A stretch of DNA of 64,000 nucleotides from Emticicia aquatica. GTDB taxonomy: Bacteria; Bacteroidota; Bacteroidia; Cytophagales; Spirosomataceae. Location of the stretch: positions 1,054,001-1,118,000 of the forward strand of contig NZ_CAKLPY010000002.1 in assembly GCF_923079645.1 (NCBI RefSeq), read 5' to 3'. Position 1 is the stretch's first letter. Each line of letters opens with the position of its first letter. A model generated the notes under the pieces. It was not told the DNA's origin and did not search any database. It saw only the letters and a list, made by a program, of their open reading frames with translations. Below are positions 46,873-55,886 of the stretch, piece after piece. A program made the translations under genes and the position numbers.

Positions 46873-49311
46873 TCAAAACTCCCAAATCAAACCTAAACCT
46901 GGTGTTACGTTGGCAGTTGCATCAGCTATAATCAAAGGAATAGCATTTGAACCGTTTGGATTAAGTGTTTTTCCATCGGTTGTAGCAAAACCTGAATTAT
47001 CTGCTGTTCGCTCAAAAGTATAATTTGGAAAAGATGGGTTTTTCGCCAAAAGTGCATTTTGAATATCAAAATAGAAATCAAAGCTTTGTTTACGAAAATT
47101 TATTTTCTTGTCAATTCTGAAATCAAATTGACTGAAGTTTTTCAAACGCAAAGTGTTCAATTTAGAATAATCAAGCAAACCAACCCCCAACGTGGCGTAG
47201 TTTTTTTGTGATGCTTCCAAATCGAAAGGTGTGTAAGGAGCTCCGCCATAAAAACGAAGTTTTCCGCCTAATTCCCATCCTTTCTTAAATTTACGACCAA
47301 CTTGCAAAGCCACTAAATGTCGACTATCCCAAGCAGATGAAATAAATTTACCATCTTTCCCAGAAAATTGACTCCAAAATAGTGTGTAAGAAAATACAGC
47401 AAAAAGATTTTTTTGGAGTTTCTGTTGAGCAAAAAACTCAACTCCATACGATTTTCCTTTACCAATGCTTTCTATTTTTTCGTTACCAATCGCTCCATAT
47501 TCTCCTCCTTGATTTGCCAACGAGATTCCATCATGTGCAGAAACTGCGTAGTTATTATAAATTTTATAGAAACCTTCCAATGTAAAACGTGTCGATGGGC
47601 GAGGAATAAACTCTAACCCACTCACAAAATGGTCACTTTGGAGGTATTTATTGTCTTTATTAACCAATGTTCCAGTATTATCTCGAAAACCTAAAACAGT
47701 ATAAATTGGCAATTTATAATACCTCCCAAGCGAAGCATTTACTCGCCATTTATTAGCAAAACTATAGCTCGCTGCCGCCCTCGGACTCAACGTTTTAAGC
47801 GGATTCATACCTTCGTTCGTAAAACTATTCATATCAGTTCTGATTCCTGCTGAAAAGTTTAGACGTTCATCAAAAAATTTACGTGAAACTTGTCCAAAAG
47901 CACCAAATTTAAAAAAATCTACCGCTGTATTAAATCTAAAAGCGACTTCGGGCTGTATAATATTTCCGTCGGTATTACGTAATTCTTTTCTTAAGCGATT
48001 GTATGAATTGGCATTATACTTCGCAAATTGGCTACTTACACCGTAAGAATACTCCCATTTATCAATAAATTTGTTGACATCAATTCTCAGCTTGTTCTCA
48101 ATTTCTTGTGATTTTGTATCAAGCGTAACCAAACCTTTCGATTCTTGTTTGCCATCTTCGTATTTTTCGAGTGAGTTATCATACATATTTCTACTTAAAG
48201 AAACATTCATATAACCGTTTTCGAGTAAACGTTTTAGTGTAAAACCAACGGTGTAATTCCATTGATTAATGTAAGGAAAAGCACGTAAAATATATTCTTT
48301 ACTTGGACTAGTTTCTCGTGGAACACCAAAATAAAACTTATCAATCGCTCCTAAACCAATAGCAGTAAGTGTTGTTTTGGCATTAATTTTATGGGTAACT
48401 TTATATTGAAAATCCCAATAATTAGGACGAATCGGCAAATCAATGAGTTGAAACAAATATTGCAAATATGACCGACGAGCCGAAACTAAATACGTTGTTT
48501 TTTTAGATAACGGTCCTTCAAAAGTTGCTGCAGCTTCGCTCGAACTTACCCTAAAATTTCCTTGAAAATGGTCTTTATTTCCATCTCTTTGTTTAAATTG
48601 TAGCACCGACGACAACGCATTATCATATTTTGCATTGAAACTGCTCGAAGCCAAAGTTGCATCTTCAATAAAAGAAACATTCAAAATTCCAGTCGGTCCA
48701 CCCGCACTTCCTTGCGTAGAAAAATGGTTGATAACTGGCACTTCGATACCATCAAGGTAATAAACGTTTTCATTTGGAGCTCCTCCACGAATAATTATAT
48801 CATTGCGAAATGCTCCTCCACCACTCGTTCCGCCAACACCTGGCAACACTTGAATTACTTGTGAAATATCAAAATTTCCTCCTGGGTTATTCTTAATTTC
48901 TTCGGTCGAAAGTTTTTGAATCGAGTTAGGTGTTTCCGTAGAAGCCACCGAAACCGAACGATTCACAACTACTTGAACTTCGTTGAGTTGTTTTGAATCT
49001 TCTTCCATGACAAAGTTGATGATATTGGCATTTCCCGAAGAAACAACAATATTAAATTTTATGGCTTCCTTGTAACCAACGTAAGTGGCTTTTAAATTAT
49101 AACTTCCCGTCGGAATACCTGAGATTTTGAAGTTTCCATCGACATCGCTTTGTGTGCCTTTTTGGGTATTTTCTACTTGAATCGTTACACCAATTAACGG
49201 CTCTTGGGTTTTTCGGTCTTTGATTGTTCCCTGAATTTCACCAGTTCGTTGTGCGTGTGCAATACCAAAATGAAAAAATGTAAAACTTAATATGATAAAT
49301 AACTTTTGCAT
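46873..49311 (-). CDS. TonB-dependent receptor with carboxypeptidase-like regulatory domain
   Basis: An 812-residue outer-membrane transporter. A signal peptide (1-20) is followed by a CarboxypepD_reg-like beta sandwich (about 24-110; GEIQGTIKDRKTQEPLIGVTI and DVDGNFKISGIPTG), a plug domain with DIIIRGGAPNENVYYLDGIEVP, and a 22-strand-type barrel ending in an aromatic residue (GLIWEF). It lacks the SusD partner, so it is not a typical polysaccharide-utilisation pair; siderophore, cobalamin or metal uptake are candidates. A MarR regulator is divergently transcribed 184 nt away. Confidence 0.9.
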   Translation of the reverse strand: MQKLFIILSFTFFHFGIAHAQRTGEIQGTIKDRKTQEPLIGVTIQVENTQKGTQSDVDGNFKISGIPTGSYNLKATYVGYKEAIKFNIVVSSGNANIINFVMEEDSKQLNEVQVVVNRSVSVASTETPNSIQKLSTEEIKNNPGGNFDISQVIQVLPGVGGTSGGGAFRNDIIIRGGAPNENVYYLDGIEVPVINHFSTQGSAGGPTGILNVSFIEDATLASSSFNAKYDNALSSVLQFKQRDGNKDHFQGNFRVSSSEAAATFEGPLSKKTTYLVSARRSYLQYLFQLIDLPIRPNYWDFQYKVTHKINAKTTLTAIGLGAIDKFYFGVPRETSPSKEYILRAFPYINQWNYTVGFTLKRLLENGYMNVSLSRNMYDNSLEKYEDGKQESKGLVTLDTKSQEIENKLRIDVNKFIDKWEYSYGVSSQFAKYNANSYNRLRKELRNTDGNIIQPEVAFRFNTAVDFFKFGAFGQVSRKFFDERLNFSAGIRTDMNSFTNEGMNPLKTLSPRAAASYSFANKWRVNASLGRYYKLPIYTVLGFRDNTGTLVNKDNKYLQSDHFVSGLEFIPRPSTRFTLEGFYKIYNNYAVSAHDGISLANQGGEYGAIGNEKIESIGKGKSYGVEFFAQQKLQKNLFAVFSYTLFWSQFSGKDGKFISSAWDSRHLVALQVGRKFKKGWELGGKLRFYGGAPYTPFDLEASQKNYATLGVGLLDYSKLNTLRLKNFSQFDFRIDKKINFRKQSFDFYFDIQNALLAKNPSFPNYTFERTADNSGFATTDGKTLNPNGSNAIPLIIADATANVTPGLGLIWEF

Positions 49312-49495
49312 AAACCTTAAATTTTAATCTATTCAATAACAATTTTAGTGTGTTTTTGTTTTAATTAGTATATTAACAATCTATGTTTTAATTTGTTTTG
49401 TTTTTATACCATTTTTTTATTTTTAGCTTTAAAAAACACTTTTTTAAGATTTCAATTAAAACATAAATGTTTGAATTTCAGATATTTTCACTCAA
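49312..49495. promoter_or_regulatory. Divergent regulatory region of the TonB receptor and marR genes
   Basis: This 184-nt spacer has GTTTTAATT at 49358-49366 and 49385-49393 and its inverse AATTAAAAC at 49454-49462. They may be MarR-type operator half-sites, but the region is very AT-rich and chance repeats are possible. Confidence 0.4.
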
Positions 49496-50137
49496 ATGAA
49501 TTATACAATTTTACAGGAATTAATAGCCAATTTGGAAGATTTTGAAGGTGAAACTGCTTCAAAAGCAATCAAAATGGAAGATTTTGTTTTATTTCTGAAT
49601 CAGAAATATTTAAAAAATCTTGCTTCTTCTAAGCCAACAATTGATGTAAATGCAAAAAATGACACCAATAATATTGGTCAATTAGTTGCCTTTTTGTATC
49701 GTTATGCAAAGGGTTACATTAAAAAAGCTTTAGAAGAATCAACTTTGTTGACACTTGATGATTTTGGTTATTTGGCGGCCGTTTGGCAACAAGGAGATTT
49801 AACAAAAACACAAGTAATTGAGAAAAATATTCACGAAAAAAATACGGGGATGGAAATTATCAAACGTCTCATTGCTAATAATCTACTCGAACAGTACAAT
49901 GATTTGACCGATAAAAGAAGCAAACGTTTGAAAATTACAGCTTTAGGACAAACCGAATTATTCAAATCTTTTGATGGAATGTTAAAAGTGAGTCAAATTA
50001 TTTCGGGAAAACTCAATTCTTCAGAAAAAATTCAGCTTTTTTATTTATTGAGCAAATTGCATGATTTTCATAATCCGATTTTTCTCAACGAAAAAGAATC
50101 AAGTATTGACAATATCTTAGAAAAATATTTTAATTAA
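49496..50137 (+). CDS. MarR family transcriptional regulator
   Basis: A 213-residue DNA-binding protein. Residues about 85-165 form a winged helix: LTLDDFGYLAAVWQQGDLTKTQVIEKN, then GMEIIKRLIANNLLEQ (recognition helix) and the wing DLTDKRSKRLKIT, with the D-x-R-S-K-R pattern typical of MarR. It is longer than usual (about 140-160 aa) because of N- and C-terminal helical extensions, which may dimerise. It is divergent from the TonB receptor, which it probably controls. The ligand is not known. Confidence 0.85.
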   Translation: MNYTILQELIANLEDFEGETASKAIKMEDFVLFLNQKYLKNLASSKPTIDVNAKNDTNNIGQLVAFLYRYAKGYIKKALEESTLLTLDDFGYLAAVWQQGDLTKTQVIEKNIHEKNTGMEIIKRLIANNLLEQYNDLTDKRSKRLKITALGQTELFKSFDGMLKVSQIISGKLNSSEKIQLFYLLSKLHDFHNPIFLNEKESSIDNILEKYFN

Positions 50138-50142
50138 TTCAT

Positions 50143-50182
50143 AAAAAAACGGCCTTAAAGCATTCTTCAAGGCCGTTTTTTT
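50143..50182. terminator. Bidirectional terminator between marR and ftsZ
   Basis: A perfect 14-bp stem (50143-50156 with 50169-50182) and 12-nt loop, with A7 and T7 ends, between convergent genes. Confidence 0.88.
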
Positions 50183-50200
50183 ATGAAATCAAATAACTAA

Positions 50201-51529
50201 CTATCTGGCGGTTTCCATCATGGCAAGTAATTGGTCTAATTCATATTCCAATACTCTACCATTCTGCTTCAATTTTTTCAAATCTTGCAATTCAACACCA
50301 TTACGAATATAAGTTGGCGTTGTATTCAAAGCTGGATTTCGATATCCTTCACGCATAAACTTCTGAATCATAATTTTGATTTGTTCTGTTGTATCTTTGA
50401 TTTCTGGCTTTGACTCCAGCTCAATTTTAATTGGAACTTCATCAACAATTATCGGTTTGGGTTTTGAAATTTCTTTGGCACTTCCATTGCTCATAATTGA
50501 CTCGTGAACTGGCATAGATGGTATTACCACTTCTTCAATTTCGGAAACCATATCAAAACCTGCTGCTACGATTGTAACACGTACTTTTTTACCCAAGTTT
50601 TTATCAATCGCAAAACCGTGTTTAAATAAACGTGCTTTAGTCTGAATTTGACTTTCTACAAATTTTGTCACCAAAGTTTGGTCAGACAATTTTATTTTAT
50701 GCTCTGGGCTGTAAGCAATACTTACTAAAACTCGTTGAGCACCATTAATATCATTACTCTCCAATAAAGGCGACGATAAAGCTAATTTGATAGCATCTTC
50801 CGCTCTTTTATCTCCTTCGGCCTCAGCCGTACCCATCACCGCTTGACCTGCACCGCCTAAAACTTTTTTAACATCAGCAAAGTCAAGATTGATAATACCT
50901 GGACGAGTGATTAATTCTGCAATACTTTTAACACCATTAGCCAAGACATCATCTGCTTTTGCATAAGCTTCTTCAATGTCCATATCGCCGAATTGTTTTT
51001 CTAAACGTTCGTTTTTAATAATTAGAACGGTATCGCTACACTTTTTCAATTCTTCAATACCTGCTTTTGCTTGCAAAATCTTTTCTTCGCCTTCAAAAGT
51101 AAAAGGATCAGTAACCACTGCAACAGTTAAAAGTTTCATTTCACGGGCAATTCGGGCAATTACTGGAGCAGCACCAGTACCTGTTCCGCCGCCCATTCCT
51201 GCCGTAATGAAAACCATTTCGGTTGGTTCTTTGAGCATTTCACGAATGGCTTTTTCGCTTTCTTCGGCGGCTTTTTTCCCCATTAAAGGCTCTGTTCCCG
51301 CACCTAGTCCTTTGGTAAGTTCGATACCAATTTGAAGGCGTTTGATTTCGGGAGCAGCCGACTCTAAGGCTTGTTGGTCGGTATTACAAATAACCAGTCC
51401 AATATCGCTTACGCCCATTTTGTGCATGTGTTTTACGGCATTACAGCCGGCTCCACCTACACCAATTACTTTGATGATGTTTCTAAACTTGTTTTTAACA
51501 ACTAGTTCGTAGTCTGGTTCTTGTGTCAT
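50201..51529 (-). CDS. ftsZ: Cell division protein FtsZ
   Basis: A tubulin-like GTPase of 442 residues that forms the division ring. GVGGAGCNAV near the start and GGGTGTGAAPVIA (tubulin signature) are intact, with NLDFADVK as the T7 synergy loop. After the core (about 1-320), a variable linker leads to a C-terminal helix (LQDLKKLKQNGRVLEYELDQLL) that probably binds FtsA. It is the last gene of the ftsW-murG-...-ftsQ-ftsA-ftsZ set, 142 nt after ftsA. Confidence 0.97.
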   Translation of the reverse strand: MTQEPDYELVVKNKFRNIIKVIGVGGAGCNAVKHMHKMGVSDIGLVICNTDQQALESAAPEIKRLQIGIELTKGLGAGTEPLMGKKAAEESEKAIREMLKEPTEMVFITAGMGGGTGTGAAPVIARIAREMKLLTVAVVTDPFTFEGEEKILQAKAGIEELKKCSDTVLIIKNERLEKQFGDMDIEEAYAKADDVLANGVKSIAELITRPGIINLDFADVKKVLGGAGQAVMGTAEAEGDKRAEDAIKLALSSPLLESNDINGAQRVLVSIAYSPEHKIKLSDQTLVTKFVESQIQTKARLFKHGFAIDKNLGKKVRVTIVAAGFDMVSEIEEVVIPSMPVHESIMSNGSAKEISKPKPIIVDEVPIKIELESKPEIKDTTEQIKIMIQKFMREGYRNPALNTTPTYIRNGVELQDLKKLKQNGRVLEYELDQLLAMMETAR

Positions 51530-51671
51530 TGCGATAGATTTTATATGTATTAGGAAAGTTTTTGTTCTTATATTTTTTGAGTATAAGTTATGACGTAAAA
51601 CGACCTTACTTAGTAACTATTTGGCTATCAAATAATTGCCTGATACATTATATATTACGCATCTTATCTCA

Positions 51672-53081
51672 TCAAGTATAACCTTTATCATCACCAAAAT
51701 CATTTTTGGTGGCTTGAACTTGTCTTTTCAACCAACCAAAAAGGCCACCACTAGCTGGTTCTTCGTACTGAGTTGGTTCTACTTCTTTGGTTCGGCCTAC
51801 ATTTCTTGTTTCAAAACCATTACTACCATTTGACATTTGGCTTTCTGGAATATTGCCCCAAATAACTTCTTGCGGAACTCGCTCATCTAAAGGCAAAAAC
51901 CCTGATAAAACTAAGCCCATCACAGTAGCATATTTTGGGTCAACGATGTTACTAATAGCACTTTCGCCTATATTTCTAATCGTGTTACCAACTCTGATAT
52001 TCATTCCGTTGGTTACTTGATCAAATACATCTTTAATCATCCGAATATTCGCCGTTCCACCCGTCAGTACTACGCCACTAATAAGTTGTCCTTCATAACC
52101 AGAGTGCATAATTTCAGCCATTGCCATTGCAGCAATTTCTTTTAAGCGTTCTTCAATGATAATGCTTACGTTTTTGGCAACAATTTCTTTATCAGGAAGT
52201 CCTTCAACGCCAGGAATCTTAATAATATCATTTTTTCCAACTTCATTTGGAGGAACATCTCCCATGATAAGTTTTAGTTTTTCGGCGTGGTCAGGAAGTA
52301 TTTGAAATGCCTTTACGAGGTCATTTGTGATACTTCTTCCTGCAAAAGGAATAACCGAAATATGACGTAACCCACTTTCATGAAAAATAGCAACTTCGGT
52401 AGTATCACCACCAATATTTACTACGGCAACGCCAAGTTTTTTATCTATTTCACTTAGAACAGACATTGCATCAGCCAAGGGCGAAAACAAAGTATGTACT
52501 ATTTTTAGTGGAACAAATCTTTTATTATCTTGAATTTTAACACCAACACTTTCAATGGTTTGTTGAAGAGCAATATGTGGGTCATTTGGGGTAGAAATCA
52601 AAAAGAAATTACCTCCAAGTGTAACTCCAAATCTTCCGATTGGGTTTTCTGGAACTAACGCTCTATCAATAATAAACTCTTGTGGAAATGTATGAATAAT
52701 AACATTACCAGCAGTGGGGCGGAATGATTTGCGAATATCAACCGCTAATTTTTCTATTTCTTCTTTACGGATGGTGGTGCGACTATCGTTTCGGGTTAAA
52801 AAGTTTTGATGGCTTCTTCCTTCAACATACTCGCCCGAAATATTAACAATAACATTTTGAATATTAATATCAGCTTTATCAGACAATTTTGTAAGAATGC
52901 GGTCAATGTCTCGGGCGGTAAACTCTAAATTTACTACTGTACCGTTTGAAACCCTTCCTCGTTGAGTAGGCTCTTCTACCATGTCAAGAATTTTAACTTT
53001 CCCGACTTGGTCCATGATGCCAGCCACTGCACAAATTTTCGTGCTGCCAATGTCAATGCCTACAATTACGCCCTTATTCAT
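51672..53081 (-). CDS. ftsA: Cell division protein FtsA
   Basis: A 469-residue actin-like ATPase that tethers FtsZ to the membrane. GIDIGSTKICAVAG is the phosphate 1 motif, VVNIGGDTTEVAI the phosphate 2 motif, and VVLTGGTANI the adenosine motif. The subdomain 1C region is present. A basic, amphipathic C-terminal stretch (GLFGWLKRQVQATKN) should bind the membrane. It lies 55 nt downstream of ftsQ and upstream of ftsZ, the usual dcw order. Confidence 0.95.
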   Translation of the reverse strand: MNKGVIVGIDIGSTKICAVAGIMDQVGKVKILDMVEEPTQRGRVSNGTVVNLEFTARDIDRILTKLSDKADINIQNVIVNISGEYVEGRSHQNFLTRNDSRTTIRKEEIEKLAVDIRKSFRPTAGNVIIHTFPQEFIIDRALVPENPIGRFGVTLGGNFFLISTPNDPHIALQQTIESVGVKIQDNKRFVPLKIVHTLFSPLADAMSVLSEIDKKLGVAVVNIGGDTTEVAIFHESGLRHISVIPFAGRSITNDLVKAFQILPDHAEKLKLIMGDVPPNEVGKNDIIKIPGVEGLPDKEIVAKNVSIIIEERLKEIAAMAMAEIMHSGYEGQLISGVVLTGGTANIRMIKDVFDQVTNGMNIRVGNTIRNIGESAISNIVDPKYATVMGLVLSGFLPLDERVPQEVIWGNIPESQMSNGSNGFETRNVGRTKEVEPTQYEEPASGGLFGWLKRQVQATKNDFGDDKGYT

Positions 53082-53136
53082 TATCCTTTTGTTTTAAGGC
53101 TTTTAGCACTAAAAGTAAGGCTAAAAGTCACAGCTT

Positions 53137-53904
53137 TTACTTACAAACAATCTGTCCGTCATATTTCACACTTACATGCGAAAACTCATCCCACCCTTTT
53201 ACAGGTAAGATTTGATTATAAAATACTTTTAATCTATTTAATCTATTTTCAATATTTGTCGGTTCGCCAAACTCAATCACATGATTTCCTACTAATGGAA
53301 CAATACTAATATCTCCATTCTTCTCGATATCTAACTGAGTAAACTGTGCCTTTAAAAAGGCATCTTCATTGATTAAATTTATAAACTGAAGGTTTTTTTC
53401 TTGACGTTTTGACTTAAAGTTGGACAAATTTCGGAAATATTCACCCGAAAGCAATAAAATTCTTGCTGAATATCGGTCTGATAGTGGAAAAAAGCTTCCA
53501 TCAGCATCTACATAGACATCTTCACGACCATCTGGCATTAAAATTCTAGCAATAGGGATGTGTTGTTCGATGTCAATATTAAGATTTCCTTCAACTCCTC
53601 GAAAAGCCTGACAGCTTTTTATTTGTTTGTTTCGTAATACTCTTTGTTCGATTTCTCGAAGGTCAATTTTATCGTATAATTTACCCACTAATTGGTCGCT
53701 GCCATATTTTGTTACTAGGCTTTCGATGTCTTGATTATTGACAAAAAACTGCTGGTCAGCGTTTTTAATATTTATTTCGATTTTTTTACAGCGATTTGAA
53801 GAAAAACTATCGCTAGAAAATCCAATCAATAACGTAATAATACAAATTGCCACTACTCCCAACAGCACTTTGCCAATTTTCCCGAAGTTGAAATTACGGA
53901 ACAT
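53137..53904 (-). CDS. ftsQ: Cell division protein FtsQ
   Basis: A 255-residue bitopic membrane protein. A basic N-terminus, one membrane helix (about 12-28), a POTRA-type domain (about 40-110, with LREIEQRVLRNKQIKSCQAFRG) and a beta-rich FtsQ domain follow. It recruits later division proteins in the periplasm. Sequence conservation is low, as usual, so the call also rests on position directly before ftsA. The gene before it is the GNAT-like gene rather than murC. Confidence 0.88.
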   Translation of the reverse strand: MFRNFNFGKIGKVLLGVVAICIITLLIGFSSDSFSSNRCKKIEINIKNADQQFFVNNQDIESLVTKYGSDQLVGKLYDKIDLREIEQRVLRNKQIKSCQAFRGVEGNLNIDIEQHIPIARILMPDGREDVYVDADGSFFPLSDRYSARILLLSGEYFRNLSNFKSKRQEKNLQFINLINEDAFLKAQFTQLDIEKNGDISIVPLVGNHVIEFGEPTNIENRLNRLKVFYNQILPVKGWDEFSHVSVKYDGQIVCK

Positions 53905-53966
53905 CTCTTATAAATATTAGGAAAAAAAGTATTGTAACACTCAATTAATAACACACTTATGTTGAA

Positions 53967-54749
53967 TCAGTAATTTAGTTGATTCAAAAACTCATTTTGG
54001 TCGGACAATGTTTTAAATTCATCGGCAACTTTAGGTTCTAAATCTGCTTTACACAACAGTTTTAAGCGTTCGATGTCTCTATTCCAGCGAAAACCATCAA
54101 AATAAGCCAAACCTTTATGGTCTCTGATTTTGTACAACGCTGATGTTTTGTAAGCCGTTCCTAAATAAACGTATTTTAAATTATTTTCTTTTGCCCATCT
54201 AATCACTCGCCACATTATCCATTTTCCTAATGAATGGCTTCTCATATATTCAGTATCAAAAAAAGCAAACCAATAATGCAACATATTGTTTTCCATTACC
54301 GCAAAAACAAACCCCACTAACTTGCCTTCAATACTAAACCTAAATAGATGTGTTCCTGTTTGTCTTGACAAAATATATTGCCACCGCTCCATGCTCATGT
54401 TGTCATCACCGATGCGTTGAGAAATATATTCTTGACAAAGGCTCACAAACTCCGTCGAATTTAAGTCAAAATCTTCTTTTTTTATAACTTCTAGTTGAAT
54501 ATTTAAGGGTTCAACCAAACGATTAACTCTTCTATTTTCGGAAGTATCTTCAAATCTATCCAATTCAACTCTCAGGCTACGAGCCAAATAAAAAATATCT
54601 CCTTCAATACTCAAATTTCCTGTGTAAGGTAGAAAACCCTTTTCATAAATTTCAGACAACTCGCTTTGCGATTCTTTCAAACAATAAATCGCATAATCGA
54701 ATGTGTAAGTTGAATAATCTACTCTATTTTCGGAAAAAAAGATTTTCAT
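53967..54749 (-). CDS. GNAT-fold acyltransferase resembling arginyl/leucyl-tRNA-protein transferases
   Basis: A 260-residue protein. Its C-terminal half resembles the C-terminal domain of Ate1/Bpt aminoacyl-tRNA-protein transferases: RSHSLGKWIMWRVIRWAKENN, then YVYLGTAYKTSALYKIRDH and FDGFRWN. The N-terminal half (with DYAIYCLKESQSELSEIYEKGFLPYTG) is less familiar. Bpt-type enzymes attach amino acids to protein N-termini; the GNAT fold is also used by Fem enzymes that add amino acids to peptidoglycan precursors. It sits between murG (4-nt overlap) and ftsQ, where murC is normally found. A wall-related role is inferred from position only. Confidence 0.65.
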   Translation of the reverse strand: MKIFFSENRVDYSTYTFDYAIYCLKESQSELSEIYEKGFLPYTGNLSIEGDIFYLARSLRVELDRFEDTSENRRVNRLVEPLNIQLEVIKKEDFDLNSTEFVSLCQEYISQRIGDDNMSMERWQYILSRQTGTHLFRFSIEGKLVGFVFAVMENNMLHYWFAFFDTEYMRSHSLGKWIMWRVIRWAKENNLKYVYLGTAYKTSALYKIRDHKGLAYFDGFRWNRDIERLKLLCKADLEPKVADEFKTLSDQNEFLNQLNY

Positions 54750-55861
54750 GCTTTATCATTAATAATTTTCAAAACTTCTGATGCGATTTCCTTGCCAGCA
54801 TTGGGTTTAGCCAATGTTTTTATTTGCTGGCTGAGTTGGCTCATCTCTTGCTTATTTTCAGCCAATTCTATTATTTTCTCAATCAAAATATCTTTCGCTT
54901 CCGCATCTTTTACCAGCCATGCTGCTTTTACATTGACCAAACTCAAGGCATTTTGGGTTTGATGGTCTTCGGCAGCCGTTGGAAGCGGCACTAAAATAGA
55001 CGGTTTTTCTGCCAAACATAATTCTGAAACAGATAATGCTCCTGCACGTGAAACAACCAAATCAGCAACAGCGTAGGCCAAATCCATTTCATAAATAAAA
55101 TCGGATACATACACTCTGCTGGTTTGCAACGATTCAACTCCAAATTTTGCTTTATCAATAAACAATTTCCCTGTTTGCCAAACAATTTGCAGGTCGTTTG
55201 AGATTAACTCATTAAGTCCCGAAAATATTGCCTCATTGATTGTTCTTGCTCCCTGACTTCCGCCAATAACCAAAAGGGTTTTTCGTTCGGGGTCAAGTCC
55301 AAAATGATTCAATGCTTGTTCACGTTTAGACGCTGTTTCAAGAATATCTTTTCTTACAGGATTTCCAGTCATTACAATTTTTTCTTTTGGAAAAAACTGC
55401 TCCATATTAGGGTAAGCAACACATATTTTTTTTGCACGCTTTGATACAAACTTATTGGTCACACCTGCAAAGGAATTTTGCTCTTGAATAAGTGTTGGTA
55501 CGCCCAAAAAATTGGCCATAATTAGCGTTGGACCACTTGCATAACCGCCCACACCAATGGCAACATCTGGTTTAAAATCTTTAATAACTTTATACGTTTT
55601 CCAAAGACTTTTTATAAGTTTGAATGGAAGTCCTAAATTAGCTAACATATTCGAGCGATTGATACCCGCAATTGGTAAACCAATAATTTTATAGCCTGCT
55701 TTTGGCACTTTCTCCATTTCCATCTTCCCTTCCGCCCCTACAAAAAGGATTTCATTTGCCGAATTAATTGCCTTTAATTCATTAGCAATTGCTACTGCTG
55801 GATAAATATGCCCGCCAGTACCACCACCGCTAATGATAATTTTTGAACTTCCGTGATTCAT
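54746..55861 (-). CDS. murG: UDP-N-acetylglucosamine--N-acetylmuramyl-(pentapeptide) pyrophosphoryl-undecaprenol N-acetylglucosamine transferase
   Basis: A 371-residue GT28 enzyme that makes lipid II from lipid I at the inner face of the membrane. The N-terminal loop ISGGGTGGHIYPAVAIA, IGVGGYASGP, IQEQNSFAGVTNK, VIGGSQGA and the C-terminal SRAGALSVSELC are all family signatures. It lies 25 nt after ftsW and overlaps the GNAT gene by 4 nt. Confidence 0.96.
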   Translation of the reverse strand: MNHGSSKIIISGGGTGGHIYPAVAIANELKAINSANEILFVGAEGKMEMEKVPKAGYKIIGLPIAGINRSNMLANLGLPFKLIKSLWKTYKVIKDFKPDVAIGVGGYASGPTLIMANFLGVPTLIQEQNSFAGVTNKFVSKRAKKICVAYPNMEQFFPKEKIVMTGNPVRKDILETASKREQALNHFGLDPERKTLLVIGGSQGARTINEAIFSGLNELISNDLQIVWQTGKLFIDKAKFGVESLQTSRVYVSDFIYEMDLAYAVADLVVSRAGALSVSELCLAEKPSILVPLPTAAEDHQTQNALSLVNVKAAWLVKDAEAKDILIEKIIELAENKQEMSQLSQQIKTLAKPNAGKEIASEVLKIINDKA

Positions 55862-55886
55862 TTACGTATAATCAATTTATCAGGTT

